NCBI GenBank assembly: GCA_947593515.1
Contig: CANQDQ010000001.1
Location: forward strand, 62,001-126,000
Origin: an uncultured Bacteroidales bacterium
GTDB taxonomy: Bacteria > Bacteroidota > Bacteroidia > Bacteroidales > UBA11471
Direction: 5' to 3'
Length of the DNA: 64,000 nucleotides
The number at the start of each line of letters is the position of its first letter. The first letter of the stretch is position 1. The translations under genes and the position numbers were made by a program. The notes beneath the pieces were generated by a model, which was given only the letters and a program-made list of their open reading frames with translations, had not been told where the DNA came from and searched no databases. Positions 26,789-37,240 of this stretch are shown here, piece by piece.

Positions 26789-27799
26789 TTGCAGAAATTG
26801 AAACAGAAGTTGAACAAGACCATTCGCAATATATTGAAATTCCTGATACCGCTTTGCTGCGGAGTTCTCATATTCTGGGCTGTCTACCGGCAGTTGGATA
26901 TGAAGCGGGTGCTTCGGATTCTGACCGAAATAAAATACGAATGGGTAATTCTCTCCATGATAGCGGGAGTAATGAGCCACATCGTGCGCGCATTGCGCTG
27001 GAGGTTGCAGTTGCAGGCATTAGGCAACAATGTATCGCTGCGCACGGCGACCAACGCCATATTCGGCACGTATGCCATGAATCTGGTGTTTCCGCGACTG
27101 GGCGAAGTGTGGCGCTGCGGTTATGTGGCGCAGCGCGAAGGAATGTCGTTCACGATGCTGCTGGGTTCGGTGGTGTCCGACCGGCTGATGGACACCGTCG
27201 CCGTCATTCTGCTCATCGCCGCCGTATTCTTTTTGCAAATGAATGTGCTGTTCGACTTTCTCAAAGAGTATCCGTCGATAGAAGAAACGGCAATCGCTTT
27301 GGCGACATCGCCCTATCTATATCTGTCGCTTGCCGTCGTGGCGGGAGCATTCATCTGGCTTTTCCGGCAGAAAAAAGAGTACCGGTGGGTCGTCCGCGCA
27401 AAAGAACTGATGCGCAAACTCTGGTACGGCATACGCACCATATTCACGATGAAGAAGAAAACGCAATTCATTCTTTACACTATATTAATCTGGTTCTGCT
27501 ATTACCTGCAACTGTACCTGTGCATGTTCGCCTTTGCCGAGACGGCACAACTGGGAGCTTTGACAGCCTTGTCGCTTTTCGTGATGGGAAGCATCGGCGC
27601 GGGTGTTCCCGTGCAGGGCGGATTCGGACCGTGGCACGTGGCCGTCATCGCCACGCTGTACATCTACGGTGTTACCGACCCCGACGTCGCCGGTTCGTTC
27701 GCACTGGTGGCGCATGGAGCGCAGATAGTGGTCATCGTACTGTTGGGCATTTACACATTTTTCTCGATTCTTTTTGAAAAGAAAAAGAATCGCAAATAG
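26789..27799 (+). CDS. Lysylphosphatidylglycerol synthase TM region / UPF0104-type flippase-like protein
   Basis: Many TM helices; GEVWRCGYVAQREGMSFTMLLGSVVSDRLMDT; apparent TTG start. Confidence 0.75.
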   Translation: MQKLKQKLNKTIRNILKFLIPLCCGVLIFWAVYRQLDMKRVLRILTEIKYEWVILSMIAGVMSHIVRALRWRLQLQALGNNVSLRTATNAIFGTYAMNLVFPRLGEVWRCGYVAQREGMSFTMLLGSVVSDRLMDTVAVILLIAAVFFLQMNVLFDFLKEYPSIEETAIALATSPYLYLSLAVVAGAFIWLFRQKKEYRWVVRAKELMRKLWYGIRTIFTMKKKTQFILYTILIWFCYYLQLYLCMFAFAETAQLGALTALSLFVMGSIGAGVPVQGGFGPWHVAVIATLYIYGVTDPDVAGSFALVAHGAQIVVIVLLGIYTFFSILFEKKKNRK

Positions 27800-27810
27800 A
27801 AAAAATTTCG

Positions 27811-27818
27811 TACTTTTG
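27811..27818 (+). promoter_or_regulatory. -7 box (TACTTTTG) for pepD
   Basis: TACTTTTG 21 nt upstream of ATG. Confidence 0.45.
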
Positions 27819-27838
27819 CCGTCCAAACTTACATCATA

Positions 27839-29305
27839 ATGAAAAATAAAATTTCGTCTCTGCAACCTGTCGAAGTGTGGCGTCATTTCGAGAAACTTTG
27901 CGCCATACCCCGCCCGTCGGGTTCGTTGGAAAAAGTAACCCGTTACGTGGTCGATTTCGGACGCTCCTTAGGACTTGAAACATTGGCAGACACAGCGGGC
28001 AACGTATTGATACGCAAACCGGCAACCGCCGGCATGGAAAATCGCCGCCCCGTCGTTTTGCAGGCGCACCTCGACATGGTGCCGCAAAAAAACAACGCCA
28101 CCGTCCACGACTTTGCCGTAGACCCCATACAACCTTATATCGACGGAGAATGGGTAAAGGCAAAAGGCACGACGCTCGGCGCCGACAACGGCATCGGTCT
28201 TTCCGCCATTCTTGCCGTGTTGGAATCGGAAACGCTGGCGCACGGTCCGATAGAAGCCTTGTTCACCAACGACGAGGAAACCGGCATGACAGGAGCCAAC
28301 GGCTTGAAACCGAATTTTCTGAAAGGCGAAATACTGCTCAACACCGACTCGGAGCAGGAATATGAAATATACGTCGGCTGTGCGGGCGGCATCAATATGA
28401 ACGCTGCTTTCCGCTACCGCGACGAAGAGGTCGATGCCGACGACGATGCCGCATACACCGTTACCATTTCGGGACTGAAAGGCGGACACTCGGGCATCGA
28501 CATCAATCTGGGTCGCGCCAATGCCAACAAACTGCTGTTCAGATTCTTGAAAGAAGCTGTACGGACGTGTGAAGCACGGCTTACTTCGGTATCGGGCGGG
28601 AATATGCGCAACGCCATACCGCGCGAAGCGACCGCTCTCGTTACCGTACCGACAGAGGCGGAAAACGATTTTCTCGATTTGGTGGAGGAATATGCCGACA
28701 TCTATCGCGCCGAATACGGAGTGATAGAACCCGACCTCACTTTCGCCGCCGAAAAGACGGCGATGCCTTCGACGTGGATTCCGGAGCCGATACAAGACGA
28801 CCTCATCAATGCCGTAGTGGCTTGCCACGACGGCGTGCTGCGCATGGTACCGGGCGCTCCCGATATGGTGGAAACGTCGTCGAATCTCGCCATCGTGCAA
28901 TCGGGCGAGGGAGCTATCGACGTAACATTCCTTGTACGGAGTTCGAGAGAAAGCATGAAAGCCTCGCTGGTATCGAGCATCGAAAGCACCTTCGAGGCTG
29001 TCGGCGCCAAAGTCGAAACCTCCGGCGACTATCCGGGCTGGCAGAGCGACTTGCAGTCGAAATTCTTGCAGACCGCCAAAGAGATACACCGCAAAGAGCT
29101 GGGTATCGACCCGAAAATCATGATTATCCATGCCGGATTGGAGTGCGGCATCATCGGCGAAAAATATCCCGATATGGAGATGATTTCGTTCGGTCCCACG
29201 CTGCGCCACCCGCATTCGCCCGACGAAAAAGTGGAAATAGCTTCCGTCGGTCACTTCTGGAAATTCCTTACGGCACTGCTGGCGAACATTCCCGAGAAAG
29301 CGTAG
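27839..29305 (+). CDS. pepD: aminoacyl-histidine dipeptidase (M20 family)
   Basis: PVVLQAHLDMVPQKN; LGADNGIGLSAILAVLE; FTNDEETGMTGANGL; GGHSGIDINLGRANANK. Confidence 0.93.
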   Translation: MKNKISSLQPVEVWRHFEKLCAIPRPSGSLEKVTRYVVDFGRSLGLETLADTAGNVLIRKPATAGMENRRPVVLQAHLDMVPQKNNATVHDFAVDPIQPYIDGEWVKAKGTTLGADNGIGLSAILAVLESETLAHGPIEALFTNDEETGMTGANGLKPNFLKGEILLNTDSEQEYEIYVGCAGGINMNAAFRYRDEEVDADDDAAYTVTISGLKGGHSGIDINLGRANANKLLFRFLKEAVRTCEARLTSVSGGNMRNAIPREATALVTVPTEAENDFLDLVEEYADIYRAEYGVIEPDLTFAAEKTAMPSTWIPEPIQDDLINAVVACHDGVLRMVPGAPDMVETSSNLAIVQSGEGAIDVTFLVRSSRESMKASLVSSIESTFEAVGAKVETSGDYPGWQSDLQSKFLQTAKEIHRKELGIDPKIMIIHAGLECGIIGEKYPDMEMISFGPTLRHPHSPDEKVEIASVGHFWKFLTALLANIPEKA

Positions 29306-29327
29306 CCGACAACAACTTCGATAAAAG

Positions 29328-29362
29328 AAACGCGCATTCCCTTGCAAAAGGAATGCGCGTTT
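29328..29362. terminator. Terminator between pepD and mnmA
   Basis: aaacgcgcattcc-cttgcaaaa-ggaatgcgcgttt followed by tt. Confidence 0.75.
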
Positions 29363-29380
29363 TTCTGTTCCCGAAGCCGC

Positions 29381-30448
29381 CTACTCGATGACACCGGAGG
29401 CAAGACAAAGTTTTTTATCCTCGCTGTACACGACGCCGAACTGTCCGGGAGCAATGCCCTGTATGCGGTCGTCGGAGACGATGCGCACCTTGTCGTCGCC
29501 GGTGCGTTGCAGCGTACCGCCCGTAAATTCGGGCGTATGGCGGTTTTTGAACGTGATGCGAACCGGCTCCCGCAGGTCGCCCAGCGGATTGCCCGTGATG
29601 AAACGGAAACCCGCAAGATTCAACTCCGTACCGTATTGCGTATCGGGGTCGAAGCCGTTCGACACATAAAGGGTGTTGGTATCGACGTCCTTGCGAATGA
29701 CAAACCACGGACCGCCGCTCAGTCCCAAGCCTTTGCGCTGCCCGATGGTATGGAACCAATATCCTTTGTGGCGACCGAGTTTCCTGCCTGTTTCCAGCTC
29801 GACGATGTCGCCTTCGCGCTCGCCCATGTAGTTGCGGATAAATTCATTGTAATTGATATTGCCCAAAAAGCAGATGCCCTGACTGTCCTTGCGTTTGGCG
29901 CTCGGAAGCTCCGCCTTTTCGGCTATCGCGCGCACCTCGCTTTTCATCAGCCCGCCCAGCGGAAACATCAGTTTCGACACCTGCAAGGTGTTGAGCTGCG
30001 AGAGAAAATCGGTCTGGTCTTTCACCGGATCGACCGCCGTACCCAAATAGACAACGCCATCGCGTTCGACAATGGAGGCGTAGTGTCCGGTGGCGATGCG
30101 GTCGAAGTCCTTGCCCCAGTATTGCTCGAAAAAGCCGAATTTGATGTATTTGTTGCACATGACATCGGGGTTGGGCGTAAAACCCCGCTTGATGGAGTCG
30201 AGCGTGTAGCCCATGACATATTTCCAATACTCTTCATGCAGCGACACCTCCTCGAAGCGGCAGCCGTATTTTCGGGCGATATAGGTAACGATTTCCAAAT
30301 CTTCCTCAGAATGGCAATGCAGGGTTTTGTCCTTGTCCTCCATGCCGATGCGTATGTAGAAAAGCACCGGGTCGTACCCCGCCTCTTTCAGCAGATGAAC
30401 GACCACCGAGCTGTCCACGCCTCCCGATACCAATGCCGCTATTTCCAT
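29381..30448 (-). CDS. mnmA: tRNA-specific 2-thiouridylase MnmA
   Basis: [53 protein letters not shown]. Confidence 0.93.
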   Translation of the reverse strand: MEIAALVSGGVDSSVVVHLLKEAGYDPVLFYIRIGMEDKDKTLHCHSEEDLEIVTYIARKYGCRFEEVSLHEEYWKYVMGYTLDSIKRGFTPNPDVMCNKYIKFGFFEQYWGKDFDRIATGHYASIVERDGVVYLGTAVDPVKDQTDFLSQLNTLQVSKLMFPLGGLMKSEVRAIAEKAELPSAKRKDSQGICFLGNINYNEFIRNYMGEREGDIVELETGRKLGRHKGYWFHTIGQRKGLGLSGGPWFVIRKDVDTNTLYVSNGFDPDTQYGTELNLAGFRFITGNPLGDLREPVRITFKNRHTPEFTGGTLQRTGDDKVRIVSDDRIQGIAPGQFGVVYSEDKKLCLASGVIE

Positions 30449-30569
30449 ACTCCGGATTTCTGTTTTTGCACTTCGCGATTCGTCGTACAAAAGTACGGCA
30501 AAAAAACGCTCTGACAAAGGAAGAGGTTACAAATCTTTTTTTTCGTATTGTTATCCGGCTTTATTTTTT

Positions 30570-30577
30570 TATCTTTG
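30570..30577 (+). promoter_or_regulatory. -7 box (TATCTTTG) for Fur family/purA operon
   Basis: TATCTTTG about 32 nt upstream of start. Confidence 0.5.
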
Positions 30578-30608
30578 CTGTCGTTATGACGGCAAAACGG
30601 AAATAACC

Positions 30609-31109
30609 ATGGTCGAAGAAAAGAATCGGGAAATCATTCGCCAAAAACTGACGCAATATCTGGAAGCCAAGAAGTGCAGAAAGACACCGGAAAGGTATGC
30701 CATTTTGGAAATGATATACACGACCAACGAGCATTTCGACGTGGAATCGCTGTACGAAATGATGACGAAAAGCGACTATCGGGTAAGCCGCGCCACCGTA
30801 TATAACACCATCGACCTGCTTACCGACGCGGGTCTCGTGCGCAAACACCAGTTCGGCAGACACCCTGCCCAATACGAGAAAGTGTACAACATGGCAAACC
30901 ATCACCACCTGATATGCACGCGCTGCGGCAAAATCAAAGAGGTGAAAGATGCCAAACTCTCGGAGGCGCTGAGCCAGCGGAAGTTCGCCCGCTTCACGAC
31001 AGCCTACTACGCTCTGTACGTATATGGCGTATGTTCGTCGTGCCTGCGGGAAGAGCGTCGCAAAAAACAAGAACGTCAAAACGAAAAAACAGACAATAAA
31101 AGAGCATAA
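30609..31109 (+). CDS. Fur family transcriptional regulator
   Basis: RVSRATVYNTIDLLTDAGLVRKHQFG; HHHLICTRCGKIKEV. Confidence 0.9.
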   Translation: MVEEKNREIIRQKLTQYLEAKKCRKTPERYAILEMIYTTNEHFDVESLYEMMTKSDYRVSRATVYNTIDLLTDAGLVRKHQFGRHPAQYEKVYNMANHHHLICTRCGKIKEVKDAKLSEALSQRKFARFTTAYYALYVYGVCSSCLREERRKKQERQNEKTDNKRA

Positions 31110-31117
31110 CAACCCAT

Positions 31118-32392
31118 ATGAAAGTAGATGTATTATTAGGATTGCAATGGGGCGACGAAGGCAAAGGCAAAGTCGTCGATGTACTTACGCCGAAATACGA
31201 TGTCGTTACCCGTTTTCAGGGAGGTCCCAACGCCGGACACACGTTGGAATTTAATGGCGAAAAATATGTGCTGCGCTCCATTCCTTCGGGAATTTTTCAA
31301 GGCGGTAAAATCAATATCATCGGCAACGGCGTGGTGCTCGACCCCGTGCTGTTCCGGCAGGAAGCCGAAGCGTTGGCGGCAAGCGGACACGACCTGACCC
31401 GACAACTCTGCATCTCCAAGAAAGCGCATCTCATACTGCCGACGCACCGCATACTCGATGCCGCCTACGAAGCCTCGAAAGGCTCCGCCAAAATAGGCAC
31501 CACCGGCAAAGGCATCGGTCCGACCTACACCGATAAGGTGAGTCGCAACGGTCTGCGGGTGGGCGACCTGCTGCACAATTTCGACGAAAAATACGCCAAG
31601 GCGAAAGCCCGCCACGAATCCATTTTGAAATCGCTGAACTATACCTACGACATCGCCGAAGCCGAGAAACAGTGGTTTGCCTCGCTGGACTATCTGAAAC
31701 GCTTCCGCCTCATCGACAGCGAACACGAAATAAACCGGCTGCTGCAAGAGGGTAAATCGGTGCTCGCCGAAGGCGCGCAGGGCACCCTGCTCGACGTGGA
31801 TTTCGGGTCGTACCCGTTCGTTACCTCGTCGAACACGATATGCGCCGGCGCCTGTACAGGACTGGGCGTCGCCCCCAACCGCATCGGCAATGTATATGGC
31901 ATATTCAAAGCCTACTGCACCCGCGTGGGCAGCGGTCCGTTCCCTACGGAACTGCTCGACGAAACGGGCAAAAAGATACGCGACATCGGGCACGAATACG
32001 GCGCCGTAACGGGTCGCGAACGCCGCTGCGGCTGGATAGACCTCGTGGCGCTGCGCTATGCTATCATGATCGACGGCGTTACCCACCTCATCATGATGAA
32101 GAGCGACGTGCTCGACTCGTTCAAAACCATAAAAGCCTGCGTGGCTTACCGCATCGACGGGAAAGAAACCAAAGAGTTTCCGTTTGAAATCGGCGACAAC
32201 ATAGAGCCGGTATATACGGAACTGCCCGGCTGGCAATGCGACTTGTCCAAAATACAGAGCGAAAGCGAGTTTCCCGAAAATTTCAACGCCTACATCGCTT
32301 TCCTCGAAAAAGAACTCGGCGTACCCGTCAAAATCGTATCGGTGGGTCCTGACCGTCATCAGACTATCGTGCGCCATACCGAAAACGATTAA
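31118..32392 (+). CDS. purA: adenylosuccinate synthase
   Basis: MKVDVLLGLQWGDEGKGKVVDVL; GGPNAGHTL; TTGKGIGPTYTDK. Confidence 0.96.
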   Translation: MKVDVLLGLQWGDEGKGKVVDVLTPKYDVVTRFQGGPNAGHTLEFNGEKYVLRSIPSGIFQGGKINIIGNGVVLDPVLFRQEAEALAASGHDLTRQLCISKKAHLILPTHRILDAAYEASKGSAKIGTTGKGIGPTYTDKVSRNGLRVGDLLHNFDEKYAKAKARHESILKSLNYTYDIAEAEKQWFASLDYLKRFRLIDSEHEINRLLQEGKSVLAEGAQGTLLDVDFGSYPFVTSSNTICAGACTGLGVAPNRIGNVYGIFKAYCTRVGSGPFPTELLDETGKKIRDIGHEYGAVTGRERRCGWIDLVALRYAIMIDGVTHLIMMKSDVLDSFKTIKACVAYRIDGKETKEFPFEIGDNIEPVYTELPGWQCDLSKIQSESEFPENFNAYIAFLEKELGVPVKIVSVGPDRHQTIVRHTEND

Positions 32393-32407
32393 TTCCACGC
32401 ACGCGCC

Positions 32408-33685
32408 ATGCTTCCGCCCTTAGCCGAACGGTTACGCCCCAAAAGTCTCGACGAGTACATCGGACAAGAGCACCTCGTGGGCAAAGGGGCGGTGCTGCGC
32501 CGTATGCTCGACACGGGCGACATTTCCTCATTCATATTGTGGGGACCGCCCGGCGTGGGAAAAACAACGCTGGCACATATCATTTCGGTACAGCTTAAAA
32601 CACCGTTCTACACCCTGAGCGCCATACACTCCGGCGTGAAAGAGGTGCGCGACGTGATAGAGCGATGCAAAAACGGCGGCGGTATGTTCCGCCAAAGCCG
32701 GCCGATTCTGTTCATCGACGAAATACACCGCTTCAACAAGTCGCAGCAGGATTCCCTGCTCGGCGCGGTGGAAAACGGTACGGTAACGCTTATCGGCGCC
32801 ACCACCGAAAATCCGTCGTTCGAAGTGATACGCCCGCTCCTCTCCCGCTGTCAGGTATATGTGCTGCAACCGCTCGATGCCGCACACCTGCAACAGCTGC
32901 TCGACCGCGCCCTCACGACCGATACCGAACTGCGCAAACGCAAAACGGAAGTGCGCGAAACGACCGCCCTGTTCCGTTACGCCGGAGGCGACGCCCGCAA
33001 GCTGCTCAACATCATCGACCTCATAGCCAACGCATCGTCGCCCGATGAACCGCTCATCATCGACGATGCCGTCGTAACCGAACGGCTGCAACAAAACCCG
33101 ATGGCATACGACAAGGACGGCGAAATGCACTACGACATCATATCGGCATTCATCAAGTCGATACGGGGCAGCGACCCCGACGGCGCAGTGTATTGGCTAG
33201 CACGCATGGTAGCCGGCGGCGAAGACCCGAAATTCATCGCCCGACGGTTAGTCATATCGGCATCGGAAGACATCGGGCTTGCCAATCCGAATGCCCTGCT
33301 GATTGCAAACGCCGCTTTCGAGGCCGTGCAGAACATCGGGTGGCCCGAAGGGCGCATCGCCCTTTCCGAATCCGCTATCTATCTGGCTTGCAGCCCCAAA
33401 AGCAACTCGGCATATATGGCTATCAACTCCGCCCTCGAAACGGTGGAACAGACGGGCAACCTGCCCGTGCCGCTGCATCTGCGCAACGCACCGACCTCGC
33501 TCATGAAAGAGTTGGGCTACGGAAAAGAATACAAATACGCCCACGACTACGCGGGACATTTCGTCAAACAGCAGTATCTGCCCGACGCGCTGAAATCGGA
33601 AACGATATGGCACCCGCAGCCCAATGCCGCCGAAGAACGCCACAAAGAGCTGCTGCAAAAATTGTGGGGCGACAAATATAAATAG
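32408..33685 (+). CDS. rarA: replication-associated recombination AAA ATPase
   Basis: LAERLRPKSLDEYIGQEHLVGKG; LWGPPGVGKTTLAHII; C-terminal MgsA-like domain. Confidence 0.93.
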   Translation: MLPPLAERLRPKSLDEYIGQEHLVGKGAVLRRMLDTGDISSFILWGPPGVGKTTLAHIISVQLKTPFYTLSAIHSGVKEVRDVIERCKNGGGMFRQSRPILFIDEIHRFNKSQQDSLLGAVENGTVTLIGATTENPSFEVIRPLLSRCQVYVLQPLDAAHLQQLLDRALTTDTELRKRKTEVRETTALFRYAGGDARKLLNIIDLIANASSPDEPLIIDDAVVTERLQQNPMAYDKDGEMHYDIISAFIKSIRGSDPDGAVYWLARMVAGGEDPKFIARRLVISASEDIGLANPNALLIANAAFEAVQNIGWPEGRIALSESAIYLACSPKSNSAYMAINSALETVEQTGNLPVPLHLRNAPTSLMKELGYGKEYKYAHDYAGHFVKQQYLPDALKSETIWHPQPNAAEERHKELLQKLWGDKYK

Positions 33686-33746
33686 CTCTTTTTTTGATAA
33701 AATATCACCAAAGATTCCTCCTCGTAAAAAAAGTTTTCCCGACGAC

Positions 33747-33760
33747 GATAAAATTTTATC
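33747..33760. repeat. Perfect palindrome GATAAAATTTTATC upstream of pfkA
   Basis: gataaaattttatc, about 32 nt before a TAATTTTG box. Confidence 0.5.
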
Positions 33761-33857
33761 AATTTCGCTTTTTTTTGACAAGATAATTTTTTAATTTTGC
33801 GATACCTGAAATATGTGTTTTCAGGAAAAAGGTTTGTTTTATTTAAGGTATCACAAG

Positions 33858-34859
33858 ATGGAAGAAACAACAAAAGCACCCGGCAAAAACTATTGCATTG
33901 GTATATTGACTTCGGGAGGCGACGCTCCGGGTATGAACGCAGCGATAAGAGCGGTAACGCGCGCCGCCATATACAAAGGATTCTGCGTGAAAGCCATTTA
34001 TCGCGGGTACAAAGGATTGCTCAGCGATGAAATCGTCGAGTTCAAAACTCAGAATGTCAGCAACATCATACAACAGGGCGGTACGATATTGAAGACTGCC
34101 CGCTGTAAAGAATTTCAGACGCCCGAAGGTCGGAAAATCGCACACGACACACTGGTACGTGAAAATATCGACGCTCTTGTGGTCATCGGCGGCGACGGCA
34201 CACTGACAGGTGCCCGCATCTTCGCTACGGAATACAATTTCCCGATTGTGGGTCTGCCGGGTACGATAGACAACGACCTGTTCGGCACCGACTCGACCAT
34301 CGGATACGACACGGCGCTCAACACCATCATGGAAGCGGTGGATAAAATACGCGACACGGCAACGTCGCACGAACGGCTGTTCTTCATCGAAGTCATGGGT
34401 CGCGACGCCGGCTTCCTCGCCCTCAACGGCGCTATCGCATCGGGAGCCGAAGCTGCTATCATTCCCGAATACAACACGGAAGTCGACCAGCTTGAAGAAC
34501 TTATCAAAAACGGTTTCCGCAAATCGAAAAACAGCAGTATCGTACTCGTGGCAGAAAGCCCGACGACAGGCGGCGCCATGCAACTCGCCGAGCGCGTGAA
34601 AAACGAATACCCCCAATACGATGTACGTGTTTCGATACTCGGACACCTGCAACGCGGAGGCTCGCCGACGGCACACGACCGCATCTTGGCAAGCCGCATG
34701 GGGGCTGCCGCCATCGACGCTCTCATCGAGGGACAGCGCAACGTAATGATAGGCATACAAAACGACCAGATAGTATATGTACCGTTCTCCAAAGCCATAA
34801 AGAACGACAAACCTATTGATCGCGAGCTGCTCAACACGCTGCGGACGCTCTCTATCTAA
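33858..34859 (+). CDS. pfkA: 6-phosphofructokinase
   Basis: [53 protein letters not shown]. Confidence 0.95.
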   Translation: MEETTKAPGKNYCIGILTSGGDAPGMNAAIRAVTRAAIYKGFCVKAIYRGYKGLLSDEIVEFKTQNVSNIIQQGGTILKTARCKEFQTPEGRKIAHDTLVRENIDALVVIGGDGTLTGARIFATEYNFPIVGLPGTIDNDLFGTDSTIGYDTALNTIMEAVDKIRDTATSHERLFFIEVMGRDAGFLALNGAIASGAEAAIIPEYNTEVDQLEELIKNGFRKSKNSSIVLVAESPTTGGAMQLAERVKNEYPQYDVRVSILGHLQRGGSPTAHDRILASRMGAAAIDALIEGQRNVMIGIQNDQIVYVPFSKAIKNDKPIDRELLNTLRTLSI

Positions 34860-34901
34860 GCCTGCTTCTCCTTATCAATCCGATGCACCCATAAATACCG
34901 G

Positions 34902-37208
34902 TTGTTTATGAGCGATACTCCTATTCTCCCCGCCAGCGAAGGGCTTACCGTCGAGCAAAGAGAAGATGCGATGATCGAGCAGGAGTTTCAAGCCCTGCTC
35001 AACGAATATCTCCACTCCAACCACCGGAAAAAAGTGGAGATTATCGAACGCGCTTTCCGCTTTGCCAAAGAGGCGCATCACGGCATACGCCGCCGCTCGG
35101 GCGAGCCGTATATCATGCACCCCATCGCGGTAGCCCGCATCGTATGCGAGGAGATGGGCTTAGGCTCCACGTCGATATGCTCCGCTCTGCTGCACGACGT
35201 GGTGGAGGATACCGAATACACGGTCGAAGACATCGAAAACCTGTTCGGGAAAAAAATCGCCATGATCGTATCGGGATTGACCAAAATTTCGGGCGGCATA
35301 TTCGGCGACCAAGCGTCGGCACAAGCCGAAAACTTCCGCAAACTGCTGCTCACCATGTCGGAAGACATACGGGTGATTCTCGTGAAAATGGCAGACCGCC
35401 TGCACAATATGCGCACACTCGGCTCGATGCTGCCCAGCAAGCAATACAAGATAGCCGGCGAAACGCTTTACATTTACGCGCCGCTGGCGCACCGGTTGGG
35501 GCTGTTCGCCATAAAGACCGAGCTCGAAGACCTGAGTTTCAAATACGAACACCCCGAAGCCTACGCCGAAATACAGCACAACATCGCATCGAGCGAGGAA
35601 ATGCGGCAAAAAGTATTTCAGGATTTCGCCGCTCCCATCACCGCCAAACTGCATGAAATGGGCGTGCAATTCGAGATGAAAACCCGCGTGAAATCGGCAT
35701 ACTCGATATGGAACAAGATGCAGACCAAAAACATTCCGTTCGACGAAGTGTACGACCTCTACGCCGTGCGCATCATCTTCGACCCGCAGCACGAAGAAAA
35801 CGAAAAGACCGAATGTTTCAACATCTATTCCGTCATCACCGATATTTACAGACCGCACCCCGAACGCACCCGCGACTGGGTGAGCCACCCCAAAGCCAAT
35901 GGTTACCGCGCCCTGCACGTAACCGTCATGGGTCCCGACGGCAACTGGACGGAGGTGCAGATACGCAGCCGCAAAATGGACGAAATCGCCGAACGCGGTT
36001 TCGCCGCCCATTGGAAATACAAAGTGGGCGGAGTAGATGAAGGGTCGGAACTCGATATCTGGCTGCGAACAATTAAAGAGATTCTCGAAAATCCGGAGCC
36101 GAATGCGCTCGATTTTCTCGACACCATCAAGCTCAACCTGTTTGCTTCGGAAATTTTCGTATTCACCCCCAAAGGCGAATTGAAAACGCTGCCCAAAGAC
36201 GCCACCGCGCTCGACTTCGCTTTCTTCCTGCACTCCGATTTGGGGTATCACTGTATCGCCGCCAAAGTCAATCACCGTCTGGCACCGCTGAGCCAAAAAC
36301 TCCAAAGCGGCGACCAAGTGGAGATACTCACCTCTAAATCGCAAACGCCTAAACCGGAATGGGAGAATTTCGTAACGACAGCCAAAGCCAAAACGCAGCT
36401 GCAAGCCGCCCTCAAAAAAGAGCGTCGCGGAATCGCCGCGCAAGGCGAAGAAATCTATAATAAATTCATTGCCGAAAACCAACTCATAACCAACGACCTG
36501 AGTGTCATCGACAAGATACTCAACTTCTTCGACATCGACAAAAAAGAGGAGTTGTTCTACCAACTCGGCAAAAACGAAATCGTACTCGACGACAACGTAA
36601 AAAAACTATTCAAAGGCAAGTCGCACAACGTATTCATGCGATACCTGCTCAATCCGTTCGGAGGCAGCAAGTCGGGCAGCAAATCGTCGGACGAGAACAA
36701 CTCGAAAAACAAAAAATCGGACAAAAAGAAGCTCGTATCGGCAGGAAAAATCGACAAGAAAGCGACCTACCTGCTACAAAGCACCGAAACCGAACGCAAC
36801 TACATCATCGCCACCTGCTGCAATCCGATTCCGGGCGACGACGTACTGGGCTATGTCAATGAAAAAGAGGAGGTCATCGTGCACAAGCAATCGTGTCCGA
36901 TAGCCATGAAGTTGAAAAGCAGCTTCGGGTCGCGCCTCATTTCGGTCGAATGGGACAAGCACCTGCACGAATCGTTCCCTGTGGAAATAGAAATCGACGG
37001 CATCGACGGCGCCGGCGTACTCAATCGCATTACCCACATCATTTCGGACAATATGGCGATGAATATCCGTTCGCTCACCATCACTGCCAACAAAGGGCTG
37101 TTCCACGGCGAACTCGGCGTCATGGTGCACGATGCGCGCGACATCGAACAGCTTTGCTCGCAATTGAAAAAATTAGATGAGGTGAAATCAGCCGCCCGCA
37201 AAAATTAA
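34902..37208 (+). CDS. RelA/SpoT family bifunctional (p)ppGpp synthetase/hydrolase
   Basis: HD domain (ALLHDVVEDTEYT), synthetase (YDLYAVRIIFD...HPKANGYRALHVTV), TGS and ACT domains. Confidence 0.95.
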   Translation: MFMSDTPILPASEGLTVEQREDAMIEQEFQALLNEYLHSNHRKKVEIIERAFRFAKEAHHGIRRRSGEPYIMHPIAVARIVCEEMGLGSTSICSALLHDVVEDTEYTVEDIENLFGKKIAMIVSGLTKISGGIFGDQASAQAENFRKLLLTMSEDIRVILVKMADRLHNMRTLGSMLPSKQYKIAGETLYIYAPLAHRLGLFAIKTELEDLSFKYEHPEAYAEIQHNIASSEEMRQKVFQDFAAPITAKLHEMGVQFEMKTRVKSAYSIWNKMQTKNIPFDEVYDLYAVRIIFDPQHEENEKTECFNIYSVITDIYRPHPERTRDWVSHPKANGYRALHVTVMGPDGNWTEVQIRSRKMDEIAERGFAAHWKYKVGGVDEGSELDIWLRTIKEILENPEPNALDFLDTIKLNLFASEIFVFTPKGELKTLPKDATALDFAFFLHSDLGYHCIAAKVNHRLAPLSQKLQSGDQVEILTSKSQTPKPEWENFVTTAKAKTQLQAALKKERRGIAAQGEEIYNKFIAENQLITNDLSVIDKILNFFDIDKKEELFYQLGKNEIVLDDNVKKLFKGKSHNVFMRYLLNPFGGSKSGSKSSDENNSKNKKSDKKKLVSAGKIDKKATYLLQSTETERNYIIATCCNPIPGDDVLGYVNEKEEVIVHKQSCPIAMKLKSSFGSRLISVEWDKHLHESFPVEIEIDGIDGAGVLNRITHIISDNMAMNIRSLTITANKGLFHGELGVMVHDARDIEQLCSQLKKLDEVKSAARKN

Positions 37209-37240
37209 ATCATTGTTATCTCCTTACTCTTGTCTGCCGC

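Noticed and set aside
29381-30448. mnmA as an unusual thiouridylase variant
   Set aside because: Sequence has the expected SGGVDSSV, NPDxxCN and SQGICF motifs; ordinary for Bacteroidales as far as I can tell.
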